Source: Myxococcales bacterium (GTDB lineage Bacteria; Myxococcota_C; UBA6777). From it: 5,806 nt of DNA. The notes beneath the pieces are model-generated. The model was not told the DNA's origin. It saw only the letters and a program-made list of their open reading frames with translations, and searched no databases. Of the stretch, positions 1-5,800 are shown piece after piece (within the stretch, counting starts at the first letter, position 1; each line of letters opens with the position of its first letter). Position numbers and translations under genes: made by a program. The stretch is from assembly GCA_027005175.1 (NCBI GenBank), contig JALTMC010000285.1:1-5806 (forward strand), read 5' to 3'.

Positions 1-720
1 TATGACAGGGGCGACATCGACAGGAAGCGGTGGTGTGGTTTGTGACACCATCCGGTTGGATTCGATTTGCCGCATTTGCTCTAGGTCCAACAGCATACGA
101 AGTTGTTGTTGTTCTTCAGACCGCTGGGCTTGTGCCTGCTGCTCTTTCTCCATGGCAGCCTGCTGATTGGCTTCCCTGGCCACTTCTGCACGATTGGACC
201 GGATCGATTGGAGATAGCTCTGGTGAGTAAACCGGATATAATCTCGGTTTCCGTGTGTTTCGATCACGCGACCGGTTTTGGGATCCTGACCTTTGACGCC
301 TGCAATGTCCATATTCCACAAGCTGAGCTTGGGGCGGCTCTTCAACAAAGAAGCTGCGCGTGGGCTCAGTCTTGAATAACGTGTGGCTCTTGAAGATGTT
401 GGCTTCTTGCGAATCAAAGACTGAAGTCGATCCCCCAGTGATGACAATGTCGAAGGTGGCTTCTTGGTTGTCACCGTTGGTGTCTGGGTCTTGTCCGTGC
501 GCAGCGTTTCTGACGCGACGAGACCCTCTTTGTTTTGGCTGGTTGTGAGGGATTGCAGTGGACTGGTGTCCGGTGTTTGAAGGGCTGTCTTGGCTGGAGC
601 TTGGGCCGATCCTTTGGGTGCAGAGGTCGTGTTGAGCTTGTTGTCCAGGTTTTCTGTGCCATCGTTTGTGACATCACCAACTGCATGGGACTCAAGGTTG
701 GCTTTGATGAGGCGGTTGGA
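1..720 (-). CDS. Continuation of the same hypothetical protein in a second frame, C-terminus outside the window
   Basis: This minus-strand frame is open without a stop from about 1005 to the window edge. From about 720 it gives 240 residues that look like real protein. Residues 1-120 continue the Thr/Pro/Ser/Lys-rich composition of the upstream part (for example TSAPKGSAQAPAKTALQTP). Around 137-165 there is a more ordered stretch (MDIAGVKGQDPKTGRVIE). About 168-224 is a Gln/Glu/Arg/Leu-rich segment with long helix or coiled-coil character. The frame has no convincing start codon of its own: the first ATG, at 312-310, lacks a Shine-Dalgarno and lies inside the ordered stretch. It is thus best read as the downstream part of the gene starting at 1685, reached by a net one-base backward frame change. 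A separate overlapping gene is less likely. Whether the indel is biological or a sequence error cannot be told here. Confidence 0.5.
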
Positions 721-1685
721 TGAGGGACGGATGGCTTGGCGATCCCTGTGGTGGGCTTCTGGATGGGTGTTGCTGATGACGAGAGTGGGATCGTCCCACC
801 TGTTCGCAGCCGAGACAACGGAATCGTCTCTGGCTTCGTTTTTTGTGTCAGAGATGGAGGTGGTGAAGATGGTTGAGACACTCCCTCCGGCGCTGCTGGC
901 TTCGTTTTCACCGGAGTCTTTACGGCTGTTTGGGCCGCAGGAGTTTGTGTCGGACTCACGTCAGCAGACGACTTCGACTCCACGGTCTGGGTTGCTGTCG
1001 GTTTGTCAACCTGGCTTGTCGGGGCTGGCGTCTTGTTCTCTACGGTGGGAGGTGCTTCTGCTGGCTTGTCTGCCTCTTTGGTCTTGGAGAAGTTGCGGAA
1101 AAGAACCTCTTTGATCCCTTTAAAACTAAACCACTCGGAGAGGCGAGAGAGCTTGACAGCATCTTGTGGTTTTGGAAAGAGAAAGGACTTTACTTTCGAC
1201 TTGCTCTTGTCTTCTGTCTCTTTTTTGAAGTTGACGTTAAACATGGGAACAAACAGACGGGTTTTTCCTTCGTCTGTGAACTCCAATTTAATGTCCCCCT
1301 TGTCTTGCAAGGCGAGAAGCTCAGTTTTGGCTTCGTCTTTTGACATCTGTGCGGCAGGGATCTCTTCAAAGGGGGTCAGCGGTGTGTTGGCTACCTTATC
1401 GATAGGATCTTCAAACGCGGTCTTTTGGGGATCCTGAACGCTTTGGCTCCCTTGTGCTTTTTGAGCCGATACAAGCTTTGTTGTCTCAGGGTTCGCCTGG
1501 GTCGCCTGACGACTTGATTCTGTTTCCGATATCAAACTCTCCTGGGTGGGGAACTGGGGGGCCACACTTTTCCCACCCTCTGCTCCACCGGTGAGGTTCT
1601 TGTCCTGGAAACTCTCGTTTTGGACGGTCGTGAGAGTTGGTGTTGGGAGCATCGGCTTGGGAGATGTTGATTTGATACTACTCAT
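471..1685 (-). CDS. Hypothetical Pro/Thr/Ser/Lys-rich protein, N-terminal part (frame probably broken)
   Basis: I do not recognise this protein and assign no function. The open frame is 404 codons. Residues 1-90 are polar and low-complexity. About 92-200 looks like a small folded segment with alternating charged and hydrophobic residues, including LFVPMFNVNF at 144-153 and a Trp/Phe-rich stretch WFSFKG at 185-190. From about 203 it is a Pro/Thr/Ser/Lys/Ala-rich linker with repeated KP, TP and TIPL words. There is no signal peptide or membrane segment. The last 50 or so residues turn abruptly Arg/His/Cys-rich, unlike the rest, while another frame on the same strand keeps the Pro/Thr/Ser/Lys composition. 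I therefore infer that the true protein leaves this frame near residue 322-350. The start at 1685 has only a weak AGGG upstream, and a possible -10 (TACAAT) lies at 1719-1724. Transcription is divergent from clpS. Confidence 0.6.
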   Translation of the reverse strand: MSSIKSTSPKPMLPTPTLTTVQNESFQDKNLTGGAEGGKSVAPQFPTQESLISETESSRQATQANPETTKLVSAQKAQGSQSVQDPQKTAFEDPIDKVANTPLTPFEEIPAAQMSKDEAKTELLALQDKGDIKLEFTDEGKTRLFVPMFNVNFKKETEDKSKSKVKSFLFPKPQDAVKLSRLSEWFSFKGIKEVLFRNFSKTKEADKPAEAPPTVENKTPAPTSQVDKPTATQTVESKSSADVSPTQTPAAQTAVKTPVKTKPAAPEGVSQPSSPPPSLTQKTKPETIPLSRLRTGGTIPLSSSATPIQKPTTGIAKPSVPHPTASSKPTLSPMQLVMSQTMAQKTWTTSSTRPLHPKDRPKLQPRQPFKHRTPVHCNPSQPAKTKRVSSRQKRCARTRPRHQR

Positions 1686-1883
1686 GGTTGAAGCCCTATT
1701 TCGGAGTCAGAGAATGTCATTGTACTCTTTATTTTTTGAAAGATATGGTAGAAATAAATCCCACGCCTCACGATTATCGGAAGAATCTGAATAGAGTTGC
1801 TTAGAAAAAGTTGCCTTTTGTCCTATTCGTGGTTACTTCGGTAGGGTCCCGTTAAAGAGGGACATCATCTTGGGCCTTGTGTG

Positions 1884-1901
1884 GTTTGCAAACAACGTTG
1901 T
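1884..1901. promoter_or_regulatory. Two abutting perfect 10-bp palindromes, candidate operator
   Basis: GTTTGCAAAC at 1884-1893 and ACAACGTTGT at 1892-1901 are each perfectly self-complementary and share two bases. They lie about 90 bases upstream of clpS in an otherwise gene-free stretch. This is the kind of two-fold symmetry expected of a dimeric repressor or activator site. No regulator is identified, and a coincidence of short palindromes cannot be excluded. Confidence 0.3.
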
Positions 1902-1910
1902 GAGGAAGTC

Positions 1911-1934
1911 ATGAGCAAGGTTTGGAAAAAGTGA
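1911..1934 (+). CDS. Possible 7-residue leader peptide (MSKVWKK)
   Basis: ATG at 1911 is preceded by GAGGA at 1902-1906, a better Shine-Dalgarno than that of clpS itself, although the spacing is short at 4 bases. It is followed by six sense codons and TGA at 1932-1934. The Shine-Dalgarno can pair perfectly with TCCTCA at 1941-1946 (TGAGGA/TCCTCA, plus a G-U). In the transcript the mini-ORF could therefore sit inside a stem that hides or exposes its ribosome site. This is an inference from sequence alone. Such short frames arise often by chance, and no attenuator with a U-tract follows. Confidence 0.2.
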   Translation: MSKVWKK

Positions 1935-1987
1935 AGGAAGTCCTCATCCATTGATTGATGTGTCATGTTTAGGCACAAGAGAGAGTT

Positions 1988-2350
1988 ATGATGTTTCAGG
2001 TGAAGCCTGTTTGGGGTTTGAGTAAAAGGCGAAAGGACAATGACGATGATGGTGGTTTGTCCACGATCACACGACCCAAAGCCAAATCCAAAACAAAAAA
2101 ACCGAAGTTGTACAAGGTTATCTTGCACAACGACGACTATACCACGATGGAATTTGTAGTGCACATCCTTCAGAAGATCTTTCATAAAAATCATGCAGAG
2201 GCGACCCATGTCATGCTGACTGTCCACCAGAAAGGACAGGCTGTTGTGGGTGTTTATACCTATGATATCGCGGAAACGAAGGTTCAACAAGTCGTCGAAC
2301 AAGCTCGTGAAAGCGGTTTTCCTTTGCTTTGTACCATGGAACCTGAATAA
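1988..2350 (+). CDS. clpS: ATP-dependent Clp protease adaptor protein ClpS
   Basis: ClpS is a small cytosolic adaptor that binds proteins with destabilising N-terminal residues and delivers them to the N-domain of ClpA for degradation by ClpAP. The 120-residue product has a charged, disordered N-terminal arm (1-40, with an NDDD cluster and a Lys-rich stretch). The conserved fold follows, with the signature YKVILHNDDYTTMEFVV at 42-58. The NDD at 48-50 and His80 in TVHQKG are the residues known in the family to hold the substrate alpha-amino group, and Met54 matches the hydrophobic-pocket gatekeeper. The C-terminal part (VGVYTYDIAETKV, then GFPLLCTMEPE) is also typical. GAGAG at 1981-1985 is only 2 bases from the first ATG but 5 from the second, so Met2 at 1991 may be the real start. 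clpA follows within 42 bases, so the two are probably co-transcribed. Confidence 0.96.
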   Translation: MMFQVKPVWGLSKRRKDNDDDGGLSTITRPKAKSKTKKPKLYKVILHNDDYTTMEFVVHILQKIFHKNHAEATHVMLTVHQKGQAVVGVYTYDIAETKVQQVVEQARESGFPLLCTMEPE

Positions 2351-2380
2351 TGGCGACCCCGTCGTGAGACGATGGGAAGA

Positions 2381-2386
2381 GGGAAG
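2381..2386 (+). promoter_or_regulatory. Shine-Dalgarno that decides the clpA start
   Basis: GGGAAG (inside AGAGGGAAG) lies 6 bases before the ATG at 2393. The upstream in-frame ATG at 2372 has no comparable site and would put this purine run inside the coding region. Confidence 0.55.
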
Positions 2387-2392
2387 CAAGAT

Positions 2393-4786
2393 ATGTTTTC
2401 GCAAGAAGTTGAAATTGCCATCAGTGTAGCACTGAGTGATGCTAGCACACGGCGTCATGAGCTTGCAGGTGTAGAACATCTGTTGTATGCGCTGCTCTTG
2501 GACGATGTGGTTCGGCGTCATCTCAAGAAGGCGGGCGGCAAAACCAAAAAGCTCAAGTCCGATTTGGAAGAGTTTCTTGATTCAGGTATTGAGCCTTTAT
2601 CGGGAGATCGTAGGGTCCAGCCCAATCTCTCTAAGGGGCTCCGACGTGTACTCAAACGTTCGATGTTTCATGGTCAGCAGTTTGATCTTGATGAGGTTTT
2701 GGGCGTTCACGTGATCGCTGAAATGTACAAAGAACCCGATAGCTTTGCTGTCTATCTTCTGGAGCGAAACGGTCTGTCAAAGGCTTCCTTTCTCCGCTTC
2801 ATCAGCCATGGCTTGGACGATGAGTACGGCTCCGATGACGATGATCGAGAGTTTGTGTTTGAAGGGGAAGAGAACGAGGGAGAGCTTGCTGACGATGATG
2901 GCAAAAAAGACCCTCTCAAAGAGTTTACTTCCAACTTAAATGAGCGGGCTGAAGCGGGTCTGATCGATCCACTGATTGGTCGTCAGTTGGAGCTGGAGCG
3001 AACCATCCACGTGCTGGCCCGACGCCGCAAAAATAACCCTCTTTATGTGGGAGATTCTGGTGTCGGAAAGACTGCGATGGCGGAAGGGTTGGCGCTCCGC
3101 ATCGTGAGCGGTGATGTGCCAGATGCGATTAAAGATGTTGTGCTCTTTAGCCTTGATATGGGCTCTCTGATCGCTGGAACACGCTATCGTGGAGATTTTG
3201 AAGCCCGTCTGAAAGCTGTAGTCAATGCCATCAAAAAGCACCCTGGTGCTGTTTTGTTTATCGATGAAATTCATACGCTGATTGGTGCCGGTGCGGTCTC
3301 CGGCGGGGCTATGGATGCCTCCAATCTGCTCAAACCTGCTCTCAACAGTGGTGAGTTGCGTTGCATCGGTAGTACAACGTACAAAGAGTTTCGCAACTAC
3401 TTCGAAAAAGATCGTGCTCTCGCACGTCGCTTTCAAAAAATCGATATCTTGGAACCCAGTCGTGATGATGCTGTTGCGATTCTTCGTGGTCTACAGAAGA
3501 CTTACGAAGATTTTCATGGTGTAGCTTATGATGATGAAGCCATTGAGGCGGCGGTCGATCTATCGGCCAAACATCTACACGAGCGGCGTCTTCCCGACAA
3601 AGCGATTGATCTGATCGATGAGTCTGGAGCGATGGTCAAGCTCGATACGGGTGTGGAGAACGTAGTGACTTCTCCCATTGTGCAGCGTGTTGTGTCTCGT
3701 ATTGCGAAGATCCCATCACAAGATGTGACGATCTCTGAAAAAGAGCGTCTCGCGAAGTTGGAGGATGACCTCAAACAGGTAGTTTTCGGTCAAGATGACG
3801 CGATCATGGAGGTTGTGTCTGCTGTTAAACTTGCTCGCGCGGGTCTGAACCTCCCTGAGAAACCCCTTGGTAACTTTGTTTTTACGGGGCCGACGGGAGT
3901 GGGGAAAACGGAAGTCGCGCGACAACTTGCCAAAACGCTTGGCATTGAGTTGATTCGCTTTGATATGAGCGAGTATATGGAGCGTCATGCGGTCAGTCGC
4001 TTGATTGGTGCTCCTCCAGGGTATGTTGGGTTTGATCAAGGTGGTCAGCTAACCGAAGCGATCACCAAAAATCCACATGCGGTCCTGCTGCTCGACGAAA
4101 TCGAGAAAGCACATCCCGACATGTTTAACATCCTGTTGCAGGTGATGGATCACGGTAAATTAACCGACAACAATGGTCGAACCGCTGATTTTCACAATGT
4201 GATTCTGATCATGACCAGTAACGTCGGTGCTCGTGAGCTGTCTTCTCGTCGTATTGGATTTAGCAGTGAGCTCAAACTGGGTGACGAAGATAAAGCTTTT
4301 AATCGCGCCTTCAGTCCTGAGTTTCGAAACCGGCTGGATGCTCGAATCCGCTTCGCTGCCCTCAAACCAGAGGTGATGGAACGCATTGTCAATAAGTTTG
4401 TGGACGAACTTCAAACCCAACTTGAAGCTCGCAAGGTCGAGATCGATCTGACAGATGCAGCGATCTCCTTCCTCGCCAAAAAAGGCTTTGACCCCTTGAT
4501 GGGAGCACGTCCTCTTGGTCGAGTGATCAAAGAAATGATTAAACAACCCATCTCTGAAGAGATCCTCTTTGGAGCGTTAGAACATGGTGGCTTGGCCAGT
4601 GTTGATGCGGAAGGTAAAGAGAAAGAGGAAAAACTTATCTTCTCTTACGAAAGCAAAGAACCTGAGCCTGAAGACCATGAATCGGACTCCAAAGAAGAGG
4701 AAGCCCACGAAGCCGATGATGACCTCTCCAAGGACAAACCCATCTCGAAGGAGCAATCCATAGAAACTCCTGAAGGAGATGTCTAA
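2393..4786 (+). CDS. clpA: ATP-dependent Clp protease ATP-binding subunit ClpA
   Basis: ClpA is a hexameric double-ring AAA+ unfoldase that threads substrates into ClpP, including those delivered by ClpS. From the ATG at 2393 it has 797 residues (about 758 in E. coli). The Clp N-domain spans about 1-140, opening with [14 protein letters not shown] as in the family. A strongly acidic linker follows (142-172). AAA-1 has Walker A GDSGVGKT at 220-227, Walker B LFIDEIH near 288-294 and Arg finger ARR near 344-346. AAA-2 has Walker A GPTGVGKT at 499-506, Walker [11 protein letters not shown] at 565-574, sensor-1 TSN at 608-610 and sensor-2 GARPLGR at 704-710. The ClpP-docking loop IGF is at 621-623, which separates it from ClpB. 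All catalytic motifs are intact. Unusual is a Glu/Asp/Lys/Ser-rich tail from about 753 to the end, ending PEGDV. An in-frame ATG at 2372 would add 7 residues but lacks a good ribosome site and fits the family poorly. Confidence 0.97.
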   Translation: MFSQEVEIAISVALSDASTRRHELAGVEHLLYALLLDDVVRRHLKKAGGKTKKLKSDLEEFLDSGIEPLSGDRRVQPNLSKGLRRVLKRSMFHGQQFDLDEVLGVHVIAEMYKEPDSFAVYLLERNGLSKASFLRFISHGLDDEYGSDDDDREFVFEGEENEGELADDDGKKDPLKEFTSNLNERAEAGLIDPLIGRQLELERTIHVLARRRKNNPLYVGDSGVGKTAMAEGLALRIVSGDVPDAIKDVVLFSLDMGSLIAGTRYRGDFEARLKAVVNAIKKHPGAVLFIDEIHTLIGAGAVSGGAMDASNLLKPALNSGELRCIGSTTYKEFRNYFEKDRALARRFQKIDILEPSRDDAVAILRGLQKTYEDFHGVAYDDEAIEAAVDLSAKHLHERRLPDKAIDLIDESGAMVKLDTGVENVVTSPIVQRVVSRIAKIPSQDVTISEKERLAKLEDDLKQVVFGQDDAIMEVVSAVKLARAGLNLPEKPLGNFVFTGPTGVGKTEVARQLAKTLGIELIRFDMSEYMERHAVSRLIGAPPGYVGFDQGGQLTEAITKNPHAVLLLDEIEKAHPDMFNILLQVMDHGKLTDNNGRTADFHNVILIMTSNVGARELSSRRIGFSSELKLGDEDKAFNRAFSPEFRNRLDARIRFAALKPEVMERIVNKFVDELQTQLEARKVEIDLTDAAISFLAKKGFDPLMGARPLGRVIKEMIKQPISEEILFGALEHGGLASVDAEGKEKEEKLIFSYESKEPEPEDHESDSKEEEAHEADDDLSKDKPISKEQSIETPEGDV

Positions 4787-4938
4787 CGCCAGGGACCTTT
4801 TTGTGTGGAAGGTTACGCTGTTGGCCCTGAAGGAGATGTCTAACGCCAGGGACCTTTTTGTGTGGAAGGTTACGCTGTTGGCCCTGAAGGAGATGTCTAA
4901 CGTCAGGGACCTTTTTGTGTGGAAGGTTACGCCGTTGG
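4769..4938. repeat. Three tandem copies of a 57-bp unit overlapping the 3' end of clpA
   Basis: Copies begin at 4769, 4826 and 4883. Copies 1 and 2 are identical over the full unit. Copy 3 has two transitions (C to T in the AACGCC word, T to C in the ACGCTG word) and ends one or two bases early at 4938. Copy 1 contains the last five codons of clpA plus its TAA (4784-4786), so copies 2 and 3 are downstream echoes of that end. The array fills nearly all of the gap to the convergent hydroxylase gene, whose stop codon is at 4945-4947. Each copy can form GACCTT/AAGGTT with a 9-base loop (4794-4814, 4851-4871, 4908-4928). An outer AACG/TGTT stem becomes AACG/CGTT in copy 3. The period is 19 codons, so several frames stay open across the array. 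Inference: local tandem duplication, with a possible role in transcript 3' ends. Confidence 0.95.
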
Positions 4939-4944
4939 GAAGCA

Positions 4945-5634
4945 TCAGTGGATGGTGTTATCGATGATCTTCCAGTTTTCTTCGGGGTATGCTTTCATCT
5001 GTCCGGCTTCGACAAGTCGGATGGCGTCTGCTTCTCGGGTACGGAAGACCCAGTCCCAGAATCCGGTGCTTACACCATAACAGGCGTCGGGGTATTTGTA
5101 GTGATGGAGGAAGTGTCGGCGACGTTGTTCTTTGGCCCAAGGAGTGCGGGGTTTGAGGTGATGTGTGGAGTAGTGAACAAAGTCGTAATACATATATCCA
5201 GTGATTCCACCTGCCAGGAAGGGGATAGCCATCCAGTAGCCGAGGACGAGGTAGAAGGCTGCGCCAAAGATGACCATAACGCCAAGAGCAAACAGGGGTG
5301 GGATCACGAGGCGGTCTGTGTCATTGGGGAACTGGTGATGAATGCCATGAATCAGGCGCATTACCTTTTTTCCCTCTACAGACTTGGCTTCGTAATGGAA
5401 GATGATGCGGTGTAGGAAGTATTCGATGAGGGTCCAGAAGAGGGCACCGGCCACCCATAAGCCTAGCGCGGAGGCCCAATGAAAGGGACCGAAGTAGATG
5501 GTGTAGGCCATCAAAGCGAGGACCACCGGGATAAAGGCCACAAATGGTTCTACTGGATGAGCGCGAGTAATGCGCTCCATAAAATCACTCTCGTACAACC
5601 GTGTTGGATCGTCTGCTGCTACTTTTCGGGGCAT
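4945..5634 (-). CDS. Fatty acid hydroxylase / sterol desaturase superfamily membrane protein (FA2H-like)
   Basis: This is a predicted integral-membrane di-iron oxygenase. Family members hydroxylate or desaturate lipid acyl chains or sterols with O2 and an electron donor. The 229 residues carry the full set of His clusters: HRIIFH at 75-80 (preceded by Glu71), HGIHH at 96-100, HYSTHH at 154-159 and HFLHH at 174-178. Hydrophobic segments lie near 30-48, 53-72, 112-131 and 135-150, which places the His clusters on the cytosolic face. The pattern is closest to fatty acid 2-hydroxylases (FA2H/Scs7 type), but the N-terminal cytochrome b5 domain of the eukaryotic enzymes is absent, so a separate redox partner would be needed. 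Exact substrate and position of hydroxylation are not decidable here; a sterol or carotenoid substrate is possible. The start at 5634 has GGAAG 7 bases upstream. The gene is convergent with clpA, with no functional link evident. Confidence 0.88.
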   Translation of the reverse strand: MPRKVAADDPTRLYESDFMERITRAHPVEPFVAFIPVVLALMAYTIYFGPFHWASALGLWVAGALFWTLIEYFLHRIIFHYEAKSVEGKKVMRLIHGIHHQFPNDTDRLVIPPLFALGVMVIFGAAFYLVLGYWMAIPFLAGGITGYMYYDFVHYSTHHLKPRTPWAKEQRRRHFLHHYKYPDACYGVSTGFWDWVFRTREADAIRLVEAGQMKAYPEENWKIIDNTIH

Positions 5635-5729
5635 GGTTTTTCTTCCAATCTACCTGGATTGTCGATGAAGTCAACTCCTTTTGGAGCCGACATTTTTTCG
5701 ATGAAGTCAGTTCCTTTTGAAACCGACAT
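5619..5729 (-). CDS. Possible upstream ORF (36 codons) spanning the hairpin repeats
   Basis: An ATG in the distal repeat (5727-5729) opens a frame that runs through both repeats (period 36 is 12 codons). It gives two related 12-residue units beginning MSVSKG and MSAPKG, passes over the hydroxylase start in another frame and stops at TAG 5619-5621. A second in-frame ATG lies at 5691-5693. There is no Shine-Dalgarno before either ATG. All four differences between the repeats' stems change the amino acid, so peptide conservation is not supported. Listed as a low-confidence possibility only. Confidence 0.15.
   Translation of the reverse strand: MSVSKGTDFIEKMSAPKGVDFIDNPGRLEEKPCPEK
5642..5646 (-). 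promoter_or_regulatory. Shine-Dalgarno of the hydroxylase gene
   Basis: On the minus strand GGAAG precedes the ATG at 5634 by 7 bases, which supports this start. No earlier in-frame start with a comparable site is seen. Confidence 0.5.
5647..5674 (-). promoter_or_regulatory. Candidate sigma-70 promoter close to the hydroxylase start
   Basis: On the minus strand TTGACT (5669-5674, five of six consensus bases) and TAGATT (5647-5652, four of six) are separated by 16 bases. The -35 box lies in the 3' arm of the proximal hairpin repeat. A start from here would leave only about 6 leader bases, and GGAAG would be at the very 5' end, so this promoter competes with the idea of a structured leader. 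The match is by eye only. Confidence 0.3.
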
Positions 5730-5730
5730 T
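5662..5730 (-). repeat. Two 33-bp direct repeats, each a 9-bp hairpin in the hydroxylase leader
   Basis: Copies at 5662-5694 and 5698-5730 match at 29 of 33 positions (period 36). Read as minus-strand RNA, the proximal copy folds as GUCGGCUCC, loop AAAA, GGAGUUGAC (5670-5691). The distal copy folds as GUCGGUUUC, loop AAAA, GGAACUGAC (5706-5727). Each stem is nine consecutive pairs counting G-U. The four differences between copies all lie in the stems and all keep pairing: C-G to U-A, G-U to G-C, and C-G to U-G. On the plus strand the G-U pairs would become A-C mismatches, so the fold is specific to the hydroxylase sense strand. The function is unknown. It could be a leader element, a protein-binding site on RNA or DNA, or a dispersed hairpin repeat. 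Confidence 0.85.
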
Positions 5731-5734
5731 AACT

Positions 5735-5740
5735 ATCATA
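5735..5740 (-). promoter_or_regulatory. Candidate distal -10 box (TATGAT)
   Basis: TATGAT on the minus strand matches five of six -10 consensus bases and lies just upstream of both hairpin repeats. Initiation here would give a leader of roughly 95 bases containing both hairpins. No good -35 is found at 16-18 bases, so an activator or another sigma factor would be needed if it is used. Confidence 0.25.
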
Positions 5741-5778
5741 ACGCACTGTTTAATGCAATGCATTTGAACACTTGTTTA

Positions 5779-5800
5779 CTCCCTGTAGGCTCTGAGGGAG
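5779..5800. repeat. Inverted repeat near the right edge, possible hairpin
   Basis: CTCCCT (5779-5784) and AGGGAG (5795-5800) can pair around a 10-base loop. No T-run follows on either strand within the window, so a Rho-independent terminator is not supported. It may belong to an element or gene end beyond position 5806. Confidence 0.35.

Larger units (their letters stand above)
1686..1987. other. Divergent intergenic region upstream of clpS
   Basis: About 300 bases separate the minus-strand gene start from clpS, and both genes read outward. No strong sigma-70 promoter with two good boxes was found for either direction. The region holds a small hairpin, GTCCC/GGGAC at 1846-1863 with an 8-base loop and no T-run. 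It also holds two abutting palindromes and a mini-ORF, listed separately. A 218-codon minus-strand frame (1865-2521) that runs into this region from inside clpS and clpA is rejected as an antisense shadow. Confidence 0.5.

Noticed and set aside
650-720. Programmed -1 ribosomal frameshift site
   Set aside because: No X XXY YYZ heptamer in the correct frame and no clear downstream structure. A plain indel explains the frame change.
590-1343. Plus-strand open frames of 174, 156 and 144 codons in 590-1437
   Set aside because: Antisense to the Pro/Thr/Ser/Lys-rich gene. Their Trp/Leu/Cys/Arg-rich composition is what the reverse of such codons gives.
1846-1863. Terminator upstream of clpS
   Set aside because: GTCCC/GGGAC is only 5 bp with no following T-run, and no gene on either strand ends here.
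2372-2392. Seven-residue N-terminal extension of ClpA from ATG 2372
   Set aside because: No good Shine-Dalgarno, and family members begin close to the MFSQE position. The ATG at 2393 has GGGAAG at proper spacing.
1865-2521. 218-codon minus-strand open frame
   Set aside because: It lies antisense to clpS and the start of clpA, both certain genes, and has no recognisable family features.
4794-4814. Rho-independent terminator for clpA
   Set aside because: The stem is short (6 bp with one G-U) and the T-run lies at the stem and loop, not after it. A canonical terminator is not supported.
4769-4938. CRISPR-like array
   Set aside because: The 57-bp units are directly abutting with no unique spacers, there are only three, and no cas gene is present.
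4577-4945. 122-codon minus-strand frame with repeated [16 protein letters not shown]
   Set aside because: It is the reverse reading of the 57-bp array and of the acidic clpA tail. The period of 19 codons keeps all frames open, so openness is not evidence of coding.
4915-5415. 166-codon plus-strand open frame
   Set aside because: Antisense to the hydroxylase gene, which has complete His motifs on the minus strand.
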